From assembly GCA_002724975.1 (NCBI GenBank), contig PBQF01000060.1, positions 1-10,547 of the forward strand: a stretch of DNA of 10,547 nucleotides. The letters run 5' to 3'. The translations under genes and the position numbers were made by a program. The notes under the pieces were generated by a model. That model did no database searches and was not told where the DNA came from. It worked only from the letters and a program-made list of their open reading frames with translations. Positions 1 to 7,700 of this stretch are shown one piece after another (position 1 is the first letter of the stretch; every line of letters starts with the position of its first letter). This DNA comes from Parcubacteria group bacterium (GTDB lineage Bacteria > Patescibacteriota > Minisyncoccia > Phycocordibacterales > GCA-002724975).

Positions 1-873
1 ATTGATATAGGCAATCACTGTGACACTCCATATCCTTGTGATTTTAAAGATCACTGCTGGTCTCACGTTCCTGAGTATTCAATTTTTGATATAAGAGGAT
101 TATATACATCGAAAAAGTTTGAACTTTATTCCAAAGGAATTTTAGCACTTAGTGATATTCCAGATGATTATGATTTGGCTTCCAGTCAAAGATTACAGAT
201 AGCATCAGAATTAACGAATAAAGTAACCATTAATAAAAAAGGCATCAAAGAGTTTTTAGACACTCTCTATTATCCTCTCTATTTTTTAGATTTTGAGACT
301 TTTATGCCTGCTGTACCTATCTTTGACGGCACTCGTCCTTATCAGCAAGTTCCTTTTCAATATTCTCTGCATGTATTAGAAGATGAAAGTGCTAAATTAA
401 AACATTATGAATTCTTAGCAAAAGAAGGTATTGACCAGAGGGAAGAACTTATTAAAAGCCTTACATCTAAAATACCAGATGAAGCCTGTATCATGGTTTA
501 CAATATGACATTTGAGAAAAGAATATTAAGAGAACTGTCAGAGCAATTTCCATCCTACAAAAATAAACTTATGGATATTCATGAAAATATATTAGACCTC
601 ATGGCTCCTTTTCAAAAAAAAGATTATTACACAAAAGAGATGAAAGGAAGCTATTCCCTCAAGCTCGTTTTGCCTGCTCTCTTACCAAGACTTAGCTATA
701 AAGGAATGGCTATAAGCGATGGAGGTGAAGCCATGAATACTTATGCTACCCTTCATTTACTGGAAGACAAGAAAGAGGTGGAGCAGATAAGAAATGATTT
801 GCTGGAATATTGTAAACTCGATACTTTTGCGATGGCTAAGCTGTTAGAGAAGTTAAATGAGGAGGGAAAATAA
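1..873 (+). CDS. DUF2779-type nuclease, C-terminal part (5' end outside window)
   Basis: The frame is open from the first base, so the start lies upstream and 290 residues are visible. In-window Cys7, Cys13 and Cys19 (CX5CX5C, ending in CW) look like the iron-sulphur-type cysteine cluster that closes Cas4-like PD-(D/E)XK domains. After them comes a DnaQ/DEDD-like exonuclease fold: motif I is LDFET (D97, E99), a second motif is YNMTFEKRIL near residue 168, and YCKLDTFAM near residue 270 supplies the late acidic residue D274. This order matches what I recall of DUF2779 proteins, whose function is not established; nuclease activity is inferred from motifs. An internal TTG at 175 gives a shorter frame, but that would cut off the cysteines and is not the real start. 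The gene converges with the mcrC-like gene and probably belongs to an operon extending left of the window. Confidence 0.8.
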   Translation: MDIGNHCDTPYPCDFKDHCWSHVPEYSIFDIRGLYTSKKFELYSKGILALSDIPDDYDLASSQRLQIASELTNKVTINKKGIKEFLDTLYYPLYFLDFETFMPAVPIFDGTRPYQQVPFQYSLHVLEDESAKLKHYEFLAKEGIDQREELIKSLTSKIPDEACIMVYNMTFEKRILRELSEQFPSYKNKLMDIHENILDLMAPFQKKDYYTKEMKGSYSLKLVLPALLPRLSYKGMAISDGGEAMNTYATLHLLEDKKEVEQIRNDLLEYCKLDTFAMAKLLEKLNEEGK

Positions 874-1144
874 AATGTAACAATAGGAGCTTGAATTTTT
901 TAATGAAAAACATTGTTTCATTTTTATCTTCTTTTGCTTACGCCCTTGATACTCTAACAGCCAACATCAATTTTTCCTCATCGAGTTTGTTTTAAAATCT
1001 ATTCAGCAGCCTTTAAAAAAATGATGACCTTTTTTGGCACATTTACGAACAAGTCAATACCAGCATTTTATTGTAAAATCAATGCCAATGGATGTAGAAT
1101 TATGTCCATCACCTTAATGTCGGTTAATAATTGCAGGTAATGAA
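874..1144. other. Convergent intergenic gap with weak hairpin and coding-like debris
   Basis: This gap lies between the 3' ends of two convergent genes. A short AT-rich hairpin (AATGAAA at 902-908, TTTCATT at 916-922, seven-base loop, then a T run) could be a weak terminator for the left gene. A 30-codon ORF (903-995, plus strand) starts with MKNIVSFLSS and has an AGGAG at 886-890, but the spacing is long (12 bases). On the minus strand a stretch around 945-995 reads as NKLDEEKLMLAVRVSRA before a stop, and other frames give similar short protein-like pieces, which may be remains of a decayed gene. I recognise none of them and do not call a gene here. Confidence 0.4.
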
Positions 1145-2464
1145 TTAGACTTCGGATACTGACAAACCTTGAGGCATTGAGTTTAAAATCCTTGTAAAAA
1201 AATTTTCATAATTTATAGAATTATCGCCTATATTCGGTCCGTCGGCAAAAAAACAGGTGTCATTATCAGTCCCATATAGAGCACAGGGGAGTTTGTTAGC
1301 ATTACCATCATGCTCCTTTGTTACGGGATAAATAAGTCCTCCCATAATCATATTCCCTTTGCTCTTAAGATATGACATATAAGTATGTATCTGAAAGAAA
1401 TCATTTCGGTCAACATCTCCAGCATAGCTCCCAATACTAGTACGATATTTCATATGCTTGTATTTTGCATCAAATACACAGTAATTATCCCCCTTTTTCA
1501 TGACTATATCTGGGATTATTCTTCTACGAAAAAACATTTCTTTATACACTTCATATTGTGAATCAATAATCTTCCAGCCTGAAGAAATATGTTTTTTCAA
1601 AATACTTCTGACATAGCATTCCCAAATTTCGGCCATATCCAGAAAAAAACCGGAAACCGTGGCTTGACTATCCTGACTATTATACCCTGGCTGTGACTGA
1701 ATAATCTGCCAAGAGAGGTTTACTACCTCTTTATATCGCTGATATATTGGATGATATTTTATGGCGTTAAAATCATGAGGCTTTATAAATGAGCTGTCTA
1801 TAAATTGTGTTTCCATTTGATGAATAGCATCCTGTGCATTATCAGATATATTTAGGTTACCAAGGCAATAATCCTTTCTAAGTATGCAGTATGCTTCGTA
1901 CAATATTTTAAGGACTGTCTGGTCATAATACTGTTCTTTTCTGGCAGATATTAACTTTCCAGTTTTATGGATTGATTTTATTGATGGCATTATTAAGAGA
2001 CGGCCCTTTATTGAATAACCTTCATGCTTTTTTAAACCTTTCTTCCTAGGTAGGCCGTGTCGATTAGCTTTAGCCATTTCTTGCAGCCAAATATATGAAA
2101 TTAATATTTTCAAGTAATAAGATTTTTTTTGTGATTTGAATGACGACATACCTTTAGAAAATTTGATATTAAACAATTCCTCAAACATTTCATACAAAAC
2201 CATATCACCAAAACGTGGGTTAATCGTTATAGAAACGTCTTCCTTTTTGTAAGTGAAATTAATACCTCCAATATATCTACCGGCGTACCATTTTTTATCT
2301 TTATAGTTGAATGTTATTAAAGGTTCAGATTGTTTTATGTTGGCAGCAAGATTGAAAACAGATACTGAGTGTTCATTGTTGGCGAAATGCCAAAGCTGTT
2401 CATTCCATTTAGAATCAAATGGCAGGCAATCTGAGGTTTCAATATTGACACTACTTTTTATCAT
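1145..2464 (-). CDS. mcrC: McrC-type PD-(D/E)XK endonuclease subunit
   Basis: This 439-aa protein should be the nuclease subunit of a modification-dependent (type IV) restriction complex, recruited and activated by the McrB GTPase encoded just upstream. The C-terminal third holds the nuclease core: RRRIIPDIVMKKGDNYCVF followed by DAKYK, which gives P318-D319 and D332-A-K334, the PD-D/EXK signature of McrC. FFQIHTYM follows, matching the family's conserved Q/Y helix. The N-terminal half, with WYAGRYIGGI and ITINPRFGD, is typical of McrC. I chose the ATG at 2464, which overlaps the mcrB stop by 14 bp and has AAGGGA about ten bases upstream. A longer open frame reaches 2539, but its extra 25 residues are very basic and lie wholly inside mcrB. 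No catalytic residue is missing and the length is ordinary. The exact DNA modification recognised cannot be read from the sequence. Confidence 0.9.
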   Translation of the reverse strand: MIKSSVNIETSDCLPFDSKWNEQLWHFANNEHSVSVFNLAANIKQSEPLITFNYKDKKWYAGRYIGGINFTYKKEDVSITINPRFGDMVLYEMFEELFNIKFSKGMSSFKSQKKSYYLKILISYIWLQEMAKANRHGLPRKKGLKKHEGYSIKGRLLIMPSIKSIHKTGKLISARKEQYYDQTVLKILYEAYCILRKDYCLGNLNISDNAQDAIHQMETQFIDSSFIKPHDFNAIKYHPIYQRYKEVVNLSWQIIQSQPGYNSQDSQATVSGFFLDMAEIWECYVRSILKKHISSGWKIIDSQYEVYKEMFFRRRIIPDIVMKKGDNYCVFDAKYKHMKYRTSIGSYAGDVDRNDFFQIHTYMSYLKSKGNMIMGGLIYPVTKEHDGNANKLPCALYGTDNDTCFFADGPNIGDNSINYENFFTRILNSMPQGLSVSEV

Positions 2465-4211
2465 TGAGCAACATTCCCTTAATTTCTTTAATCTTTTCCT
2501 TTTTTTGTGTTTCATCAAGATTACCCAGAAATGCATCAAGCATCGGACCTATTGAAATATTCCACAATACCTCAGCGGGTCCGCCAGACTTAAACAATGG
2601 AATTCTGTTTATATAACCTTGTTTTCCTGAAAACTGTTTTGCAATATCTACAATTTCAGCAAAAAAGGTATGTCCTATCTCGTACTGCTTACCCAATTCA
2701 TTTAAATCTTCCATTTGCTTATTTACTTTTGTTGCTTTTACTATAAACGTATCAATTTCCTCAGCACTAATTTTATTAAATCCATTTATTTTTTTATTTA
2801 TAATATCTTTTAGAGTGTTTGAATTAAAACCATAACGAAACCACACAAACCGTCTGCGTAATGCAAAATCAAGCCGCTCAAGTGAGAAGTCTATTTCATT
2901 CATAGTTCCGATTAAATACAGGTTGTCAGGTATCATTAATTTAAAGTCGCCAACTGGCAAATCAATTTCTTCATTTCTGTTTTCTATCGCGGAAAATGCC
3001 TCCCCAAACATACGGGAAAGATCAATACGATTTATTTCATCCAGTATTAATATATAGGGGGACTTGTCTGTATCTTGTGAGATTTCCTCACATAAGTGGT
3101 AAAAATATCCTTTAACTGGAACAGTCTTACCGTCTTTAAGCTGGATTCCGGCAATAAAATCTTCATAGGAATAGTTGGAATGGAGTTGAAGTCTTCTTAT
3201 ACGGTTATCAGTATTAATTTTCCCTTCAATGTAATCTTTTACCCTCGACCTGTCGTTCTCAATTACCTTCTGTGCAACAAAAGAGTTTGCCAACGCTTTT
3301 GCGGTGTATGTTTTTCCTGTTCCCGGGGGTCCATAGAGAATAATATTATTTTTAAATGACAGACCCTGTATTTCATTGTATTCTGAGTCAGAAATCCAAG
3401 GGTTCCATAAATTGGCAATGCTTTCATCGTAAAAGTCAAAATCTTTTTTATGCGCGGTTATTTTCCCTCTTATTTTTAAGATTTTCTCATCTATGTTTTC
3501 GTTGCCTATTTCACCTTTTATTAGTGAAATAAAACTATTTACTATTTGATTTTTATGATTATCTGAGGCAATTCTTTCGTACTTCTCTGGCTTGCAAAGA
3601 TAAAGCAAAATATTGTACATTGCGCACGATTTTTCAATTTTGCGGAAATCCTGTTGCCACGGTTCTATCGGGTTTTCTGATTCATTGTATTTGGCAAAAA
3701 GACTAACTTCTTCAATATAAGTTTTAATTTCTAGAATAGATTTTGAAGAACCATTGTCAATCCCTTTAAATAATTTCAAAATAGAAACGATCTCCCAGTA
3801 TTTATTTTGCTTGTGATAGGTTCCGGCACTACCAAAACCCTTTTCGGGAAACAACCCAAGTTCATCACAAGTAGCATTAATTTTTAATTTCTCAGGCAAA
3901 CACTTTTTTACTGCTGTTTCTTTGCCTTTGGCAGTCATGTCGTTCACAGAGAAAGCCCAAAGCCAGTTAGCGTGGGCAAAGACCAGTTTCACATCGTCAG
4001 AAGTGTCCTTGAATTGTTCTTCGATTTTTTCCTTAAAATTTCTTTTATCGTCTTTGTAATCATCAACAAACTTTTCAAAGCAGGTATTGATATTATTAGT
4101 TGTGAATATGTCTGTTGTTTCATCAAAAATGCTATCCTTGCCAATCAGGCATTTTTCAATGAATTTGTTTAAAAGGTTATAAAGTGATTCGTCTTCTTTT
4201 CTTTTAGCCAT
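2451..4211 (-). CDS. mcrB: McrB-type AAA+ GTPase subunit
   Basis: A 586-aa AAA+ NTPase of the McrB family, the motor that assembles on DNA and drives McrC. Visible motifs are Walker A GPPGTGKT (residues 294-301), the family block HSNYSYEDFIAGI (344-356), Walker B LILDEINRIDLSRMFGE (388-404), and the sensor region GTMNEIDFSLERLDFALRR (435-453). The last has MNEID where the E. coli protein has MNTAD. The 280 residues in front of the AAA+ core form the substrate-reading domain. They contain AHANWLWAF (79-87), which resembles a helical N-domain seen in some McrB-like ATPases, and I see neither a clear DUF3578 nor an EVE/YTH domain, so specificity is open. The start is fixed by GGAGGA at 4216-4221, four bases from the ATG. 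The ATG abuts the TAG of a possible 38-aa ORF, and the 3' end overlaps mcrC, so this is one translation-coupled unit. Confidence 0.92.
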   Translation of the reverse strand: MAKRKEDESLYNLLNKFIEKCLIGKDSIFDETTDIFTTNNINTCFEKFVDDYKDDKRNFKEKIEEQFKDTSDDVKLVFAHANWLWAFSVNDMTAKGKETAVKKCLPEKLKINATCDELGLFPEKGFGSAGTYHKQNKYWEIVSILKLFKGIDNGSSKSILEIKTYIEEVSLFAKYNESENPIEPWQQDFRKIEKSCAMYNILLYLCKPEKYERIASDNHKNQIVNSFISLIKGEIGNENIDEKILKIRGKITAHKKDFDFYDESIANLWNPWISDSEYNEIQGLSFKNNIILYGPPGTGKTYTAKALANSFVAQKVIENDRSRVKDYIEGKINTDNRIRRLQLHSNYSYEDFIAGIQLKDGKTVPVKGYFYHLCEEISQDTDKSPYILILDEINRIDLSRMFGEAFSAIENRNEEIDLPVGDFKLMIPDNLYLIGTMNEIDFSLERLDFALRRRFVWFRYGFNSNTLKDIINKKINGFNKISAEEIDTFIVKATKVNKQMEDLNELGKQYEIGHTFFAEIVDIAKQFSGKQGYINRIPLFKSGGPAEVLWNISIGPMLDAFLGNLDETQKKEKIKEIKGMLLNDKK

Positions 4212-4328
4212 CTATTCCTCCATATAAGAAGCAAGGTTAAGGAAACAGGGTTGTGGAAGTAAAAACTTTGTCATACATTTTTTTATTTCTTCATCAGATT
4301 TGCTTAGATCAAACATAGTCATCTTCAT
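4212..4328 (-). CDS. Possible 38-aa ORF between membrane protein and mcrB
   Basis: An ATG frame begins inside the 3' end of the 100-aa membrane protein gene (20-bp overlap) and ends with a TAG directly touching the mcrB ATG. The peptide begins MKMTMFDLSKSDEEIKKC and ends PCFLNLASYMEE; an internal ATG at 4316 would give 34 residues. It fills the space between the two genes exactly and its codons look ordinary. In support, the stop-start abutment would couple translation into mcrB, whose Shine-Dalgarno lies in the last codons of this ORF. Against it, there is no clear ribosome binding site and the ORF is short enough to be chance. No family is recognised. It could be a small protein, a coupling leader, or the result of a frameshift in the C-terminus of the membrane protein. 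Confidence 0.35.
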   Translation of the reverse strand: MKMTMFDLSKSDEEIKKCMTKFLLPQPCFLNLASYMEE

Positions 4329-4611
4329 GCCAATTATTCTTTAACTGTTCCAATTTATTTTCTATTTTATCCAATATTGATATTATGATATTAAATGGTT
4401 TTTTAACTACAGGCCAGTATATACACCATAAGAGCCATAAAATGAAACACCCTAAGATAGCCCACGCCTCACTCAGCACTAATACATCAAATACGATAAC
4501 TCCTGTTAAATACATTAGACCTACTCCACTAAGACACAAAAATAAAAGTAAGGATAAAGTAAGGGATCCAAGTAATATTTGATAGTAGATTATTTTTAAT
4601 ATTTTTGCCAT
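4309..4611 (-). CDS. Small integral membrane protein, first gene of the mcrBC operon
   Basis: A 100-aa protein of unknown family. Its first 70 residues are strongly hydrophobic and fit two or three membrane segments (about 5-23, 27-46 and 49-68, the last rich in Trp: AWAILGCFILWLLWCIYW). A short charged tail of about 30 residues follows, with an amphipathic helix at about 74-92 (ISILDKIENKLEQLKNN) that could be a short coiled coil or a contact site. The ATG at 4611 has only a weak AAAGAG upstream, and no other start lies in frame before it. It precedes mcrB by about 100 bp on the same strand with no terminator between them, so the genes are probably co-transcribed. I infer, without proof, that it tethers or senses for the McrBC complex; it could also be an unrelated small membrane protein. 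Confidence 0.65.
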   Translation of the reverse strand: MAKILKIIYYQILLGSLTLSLLLFLCLSGVGLMYLTGVIVFDVLVLSEAWAILGCFILWLLWCIYWPVVKKPFNIIISILDKIENKLEQLKNNWHEDDYV

Positions 4612-4629
4612 CGGGTCAAAACTCTTTAC

Positions 4630-4662
4630 AAGTATGATACAAGCAGTAAATGTATTATACTT
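4630..4662. repeat. 11-bp inverted repeat over the start of the mcrBC transcript
   Basis: AAGTATGATAC (4630-4640) and GTATTATACTT (4652-4662) are inverted repeats that match at 10 of 11 positions and are separated by 11 bases. The right arm contains the complete -10 box of the minus-strand promoter, and the predicted start point falls in the loop. This is the geometry of a repressor operator; a hairpin at the 5' end of the mRNA is the alternative. No regulator gene is visible in the window. Confidence 0.5.
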
Positions 4663-4684
4663 CTTTCTACTGGTCGTATATCAA
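4654..4684 (-). promoter_or_regulatory. Sigma70-like promoter for the membrane protein-mcrBC operon
   Basis: Read on the minus strand there is a TTGATA box (4684-4679; five of six matches to TTGACA) and a perfect TATAAT box (4659-4654). They are separated by 19 bases, slightly long against the usual 17. Transcription would start near 4647, about 35 bases before the membrane protein ATG at 4611. The overlap with the inverted repeat at 4630-4662 suggests regulation. Confidence 0.5.
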
Positions 4685-4704
4685 GCACTATTTGTATCCG
4701 ATAA

Positions 4705-4772
4705 CCCTTCCCCCATCTGCCCTCGATATGCTATCATTACGCATTAATCCTCATAGGAGCAGAAACCATGAA
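4705..4772 (+). repeat. Leader repeat, left copy (direct repeat flanking the helicase gene)
   Basis: This segment matches 9628-9696 in the same orientation: 63 of 68 aligned bases are identical, with one extra C in the right copy just before the ATG. The last 29 bases before that indel are identical, as is the 12-base ATATGCTATCAT. It contains a possible -10 box (TATCAT, 4732-4737) with no good -35, a Shine-Dalgarno AGGAG (4755-4759) and an ATG (4768). TCCT and AGGA around CAT form a tiny hairpin that could partly cover the Shine-Dalgarno. Weaker similarity (TTTGTA, TCCG) continues a few bases upstream of both copies. Confidence 0.85.
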
Positions 4773-4792
4773 ACTGTTCTAACATCAATCTT
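4755..4792 (+). promoter_or_regulatory. Ribosome binding site plus four-codon minicistron before the helicase
   Basis: AGGAG at 4755-4759 lies eight bases from the ATG at 4768, an ideal spacing, but that ATG opens only M-K-L-F before TAA (4780-4782). The helicase ATG follows ten bases later, in another frame, and has no Shine-Dalgarno of its own. The helicase frame is closed upstream by a TGA at 4769-4771 that overlaps the minicistron start, and no GTG or TTG lies between. Helicase translation would therefore rely on reinitiation after the minicistron, or be weak. A one-base sequencing or natural frameshift in 4768-4792 is the main alternative. Confidence 0.45.
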
Positions 4793-7700
4793 ATGACAAA
4801 TTTGAAGTTTTTTAAAAATAATGATGACCCTATAGATGAGAGTAAAAAGCTTAAACACCTCTCAGGGACGAATGCATTTGTTGCAGATGTTGCCAGATAT
4901 TTTATGGACTTTCTGGAAACAGATTTCCATAAAAGAAGATTACCGAAAAGAAGTGTACAATTCAGGAACAGTAAAAATCTTGAAATTGGAATAAAGCTAA
5001 AGAAGTACCCTAAATTTAATGCCCTAGTATGGAAGGCAATAAACAACACGTTCGATAATGATATTATTAAAACAATTAAGAAGAAGACCTTTGTAACTAA
5101 AATTCCTGATAGCCTTTTAGACCTGATAACAAAGCAAATCGAAAACATTAAGCAAGAGGAGGTTGATAAAGTTGTAGGAGCAATATCAGAAGATATAAAA
5201 TTTTCTGTCAAGAAGTTTAGTAAAGAAGCAGATATAGCACTAGACAGTACACTCGACAATACAGGCAAATTATTCAAAGAATTTTTTATTACTCCGCTTG
5301 TGCAAAAGATAGAGAAGCCTCTGGAAACTTTAGCTTCTGCAAATGTAGACAGTATTTTTCTAATAGAAGAAGATTTAACGGGAATTCTTGTAGATTTGAT
5401 TGATAACAAAATTTCTGAAATCGTTAATCTGCTTCTGGCAGATAAAGAGGTTAAAGATATTCCCAAGGAATTGGCTACTGTCCTAACCCTTCAAGCTACT
5501 AAAGACCATATCTCCAGATTTTTTAAACACTTTGCAGTGAAGGATCTATTTGCTGAGTTATATAGCCTGTTCAACAATAAGAACTTATTAGATAAGCAGC
5601 AATTCTACCTGTACTTTTGCGATATAACTGTAGAAAATGCAACATTTCCAATTTTCTACATCCCTTTGGAACTGGAGCGTGTCCCATCAGGTTTTGGAGT
5701 TACGTTTGACTCGGTTCTCTACGTTAACAAGAAAGCACTGGATTATGTGGCTCAGGAATATAATAAAGCAAATGAGAAAATAGGGTCACTAAAAACAATT
5801 CAAGACCGTGTTATATACCTTTCAGAAGAAGTGGAAGGTCACCTTCTTGGTACTATGGATGGTGTTATGAAGGAAATTGCCGACTTCTTTGAACTTAAGG
5901 AATATATTGACCTAAATAGGCCAGAAGACCAGACCGTAAAAGGAATGTTTGTAAGCATTTCTAACTCTTGTTACCTGAGCCTATTTGACCAATCCGATGA
6001 AGCACTTGTAAATGATTATGAAACAATTTTAGAATTGTTAGAATCTGGTAATAGCAAATTAGCTGATACCTTTAATAAGTTAATTGACTCATTCATACAT
6101 GACGAACCTGAGTCATTTGTTAGAGAAGTAGAAGAAGAGTGGGATGGGACAGAAACTCAAGAGAGACTAGTATGTTCAACTCCAATTCCTCTGAATGCAG
6201 AACAAAGACAGATTATTTTGGCACTAAAGAAGCCTACCTGCAAGTATGTTACCGTTGAAGGGCCACCTGGAACAGGTAAATCTCATACTATTACAGCCGT
6301 ACTTTTCAATGCAATACTAGATGGACAGTCAGTTTTGGTTCTTTCAGATAAGAAAGAGGCACTTGATGTTGTTGAAAATAAGATTACCGAAACAATGAAC
6401 AAGGTCAGGGTGAATGCTAATTTCCAAAACCCCATTCTACGGCTGGGAAAAGCAGGCAATACATACAACCAGATACTTTCTACTACATCTATCAAAGAAA
6501 TTAAGACATATCACAGGGCATATAAGAAAGAAGCAAAGGTATCTAAAAAGCAGAGAGAAGATACGAGCAATAACTTAAAAATTCTGCTTAAAAAAACAAT
6601 CGAGAATTATGAGGAGATTAAGTTAGAAGACATTGAAAAATTCCATATGTTAGAAGCCGAAGTGGTTTATAGCGGAACTTACTCTATAGACTTTGATGAA
6701 ATCTTTGAAAAAGAAGACCCATCACTTGATTTGGTTGAAGCAAGAGAGAAAATGCAGGAATTTCATGAAGATTTAGATGGAGGTAGTTCAATTATATGCA
6801 AGGTATTCTCAAACCTCCATAAAGACAATCAAAGTCTGGATAGCTTTAATAACTTTGTCACACTCTTGGAAATTATCAATGATCTTAAATCTCAATATCC
6901 TAATATTTCAAAGTTTTTAACCAATTTCTCCAGCTTCTCAGAAGATGATTTTCAGAACCTAAAACCTTTGATTGAAAGTTACTCTGAGATCAAACATGAT
7001 TGGTTTGGCTTCCTGTTTGTAGGAAGAAAGGTTAAAGAACTCAATAGTAAGTTTAGAGAAAAGTTTTCTGCTAAAAATGTTGATCATGCCCATAAATCAT
7101 TTAATAAACTCAAACTTGTAGTAGATTTTTATGATGATGCGATACGTCATAAGGAAAAAAGAGAATTATCTGATGGTTTTGATGCAGGAGAGAGCTACTT
7201 CAAAACCTTACATAATCTAACAGCCAATGACCTGATTAATGCATCCAAAGATGACCTTAAAAAGCTATTAGAGTTAATTGAAAGAACTCAAAACTTTGTT
7301 GATCAATATCCTAAGACCTCCAAACTCTCAAAAGTGGACTTATCATTAATAAATGGTGTGTTCAAAAATAAGCTGTTTGAACATTCTGACAAGGAATTCG
7401 CAAATATTATTCATTACATAAAACTGAAACAACGGTTAGAGTCTCAATTTGCAGCAATCCCAAATTTCAGTTATTCAGCCATTAAGTCAGCATTAGAAGA
7501 GCTAACAACCGCACAAATGACTCATATAATGGACGGGCGTGTAATAGATTTTTATGAAGAAAAAAGAAACACAGTTAAATCATTAAAAGAAGTCATTAAG
7601 GGCAAGAAGAAATTCCCTAAAGATGATTTCTTAAAGTTAAAATCTGCCTTCCCTTGCATACTTGCAGGCATTAGAGACTTTGCTGAATATATTCCAATGG

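Noticed and set aside
2465..2539. N-terminal extension of McrC by 25 residues to the ATG at 2539
   Set aside because: It lies wholly inside the mcrB coding region, encodes an atypical Lys/Arg-rich string, and the ATG at 2464 has a ribosome binding site and the usual small overlap.
2307..4172. Several plus-strand open frames of 66-87 codons inside the mcrB and mcrC genes
   Set aside because: They are shadows of the minus-strand McrB/McrC frames, without motifs or ribosome binding sites.
4385..4582. A 65-codon plus-strand frame opposite the small membrane protein
   Set aside because: Its reverse strand has clear hydrophobic segments and an operon position; the plus frame is basic and featureless and has no Shine-Dalgarno.
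4705..4772. The leader repeat as terminal repeat of an insertion sequence
   Set aside because: The copies are direct rather than inverted, and no transposase, integrase or short target duplication is seen between or beside them.
4744..5466. A 240-codon open frame on the minus strand, opposite the helicase N-terminus
   Set aside because: It lies antisense to a well-supported coding region, is rich in Ser/Leu/Phe as expected for the complement of Lys/Glu/Asp-rich codons, and shows no domain.
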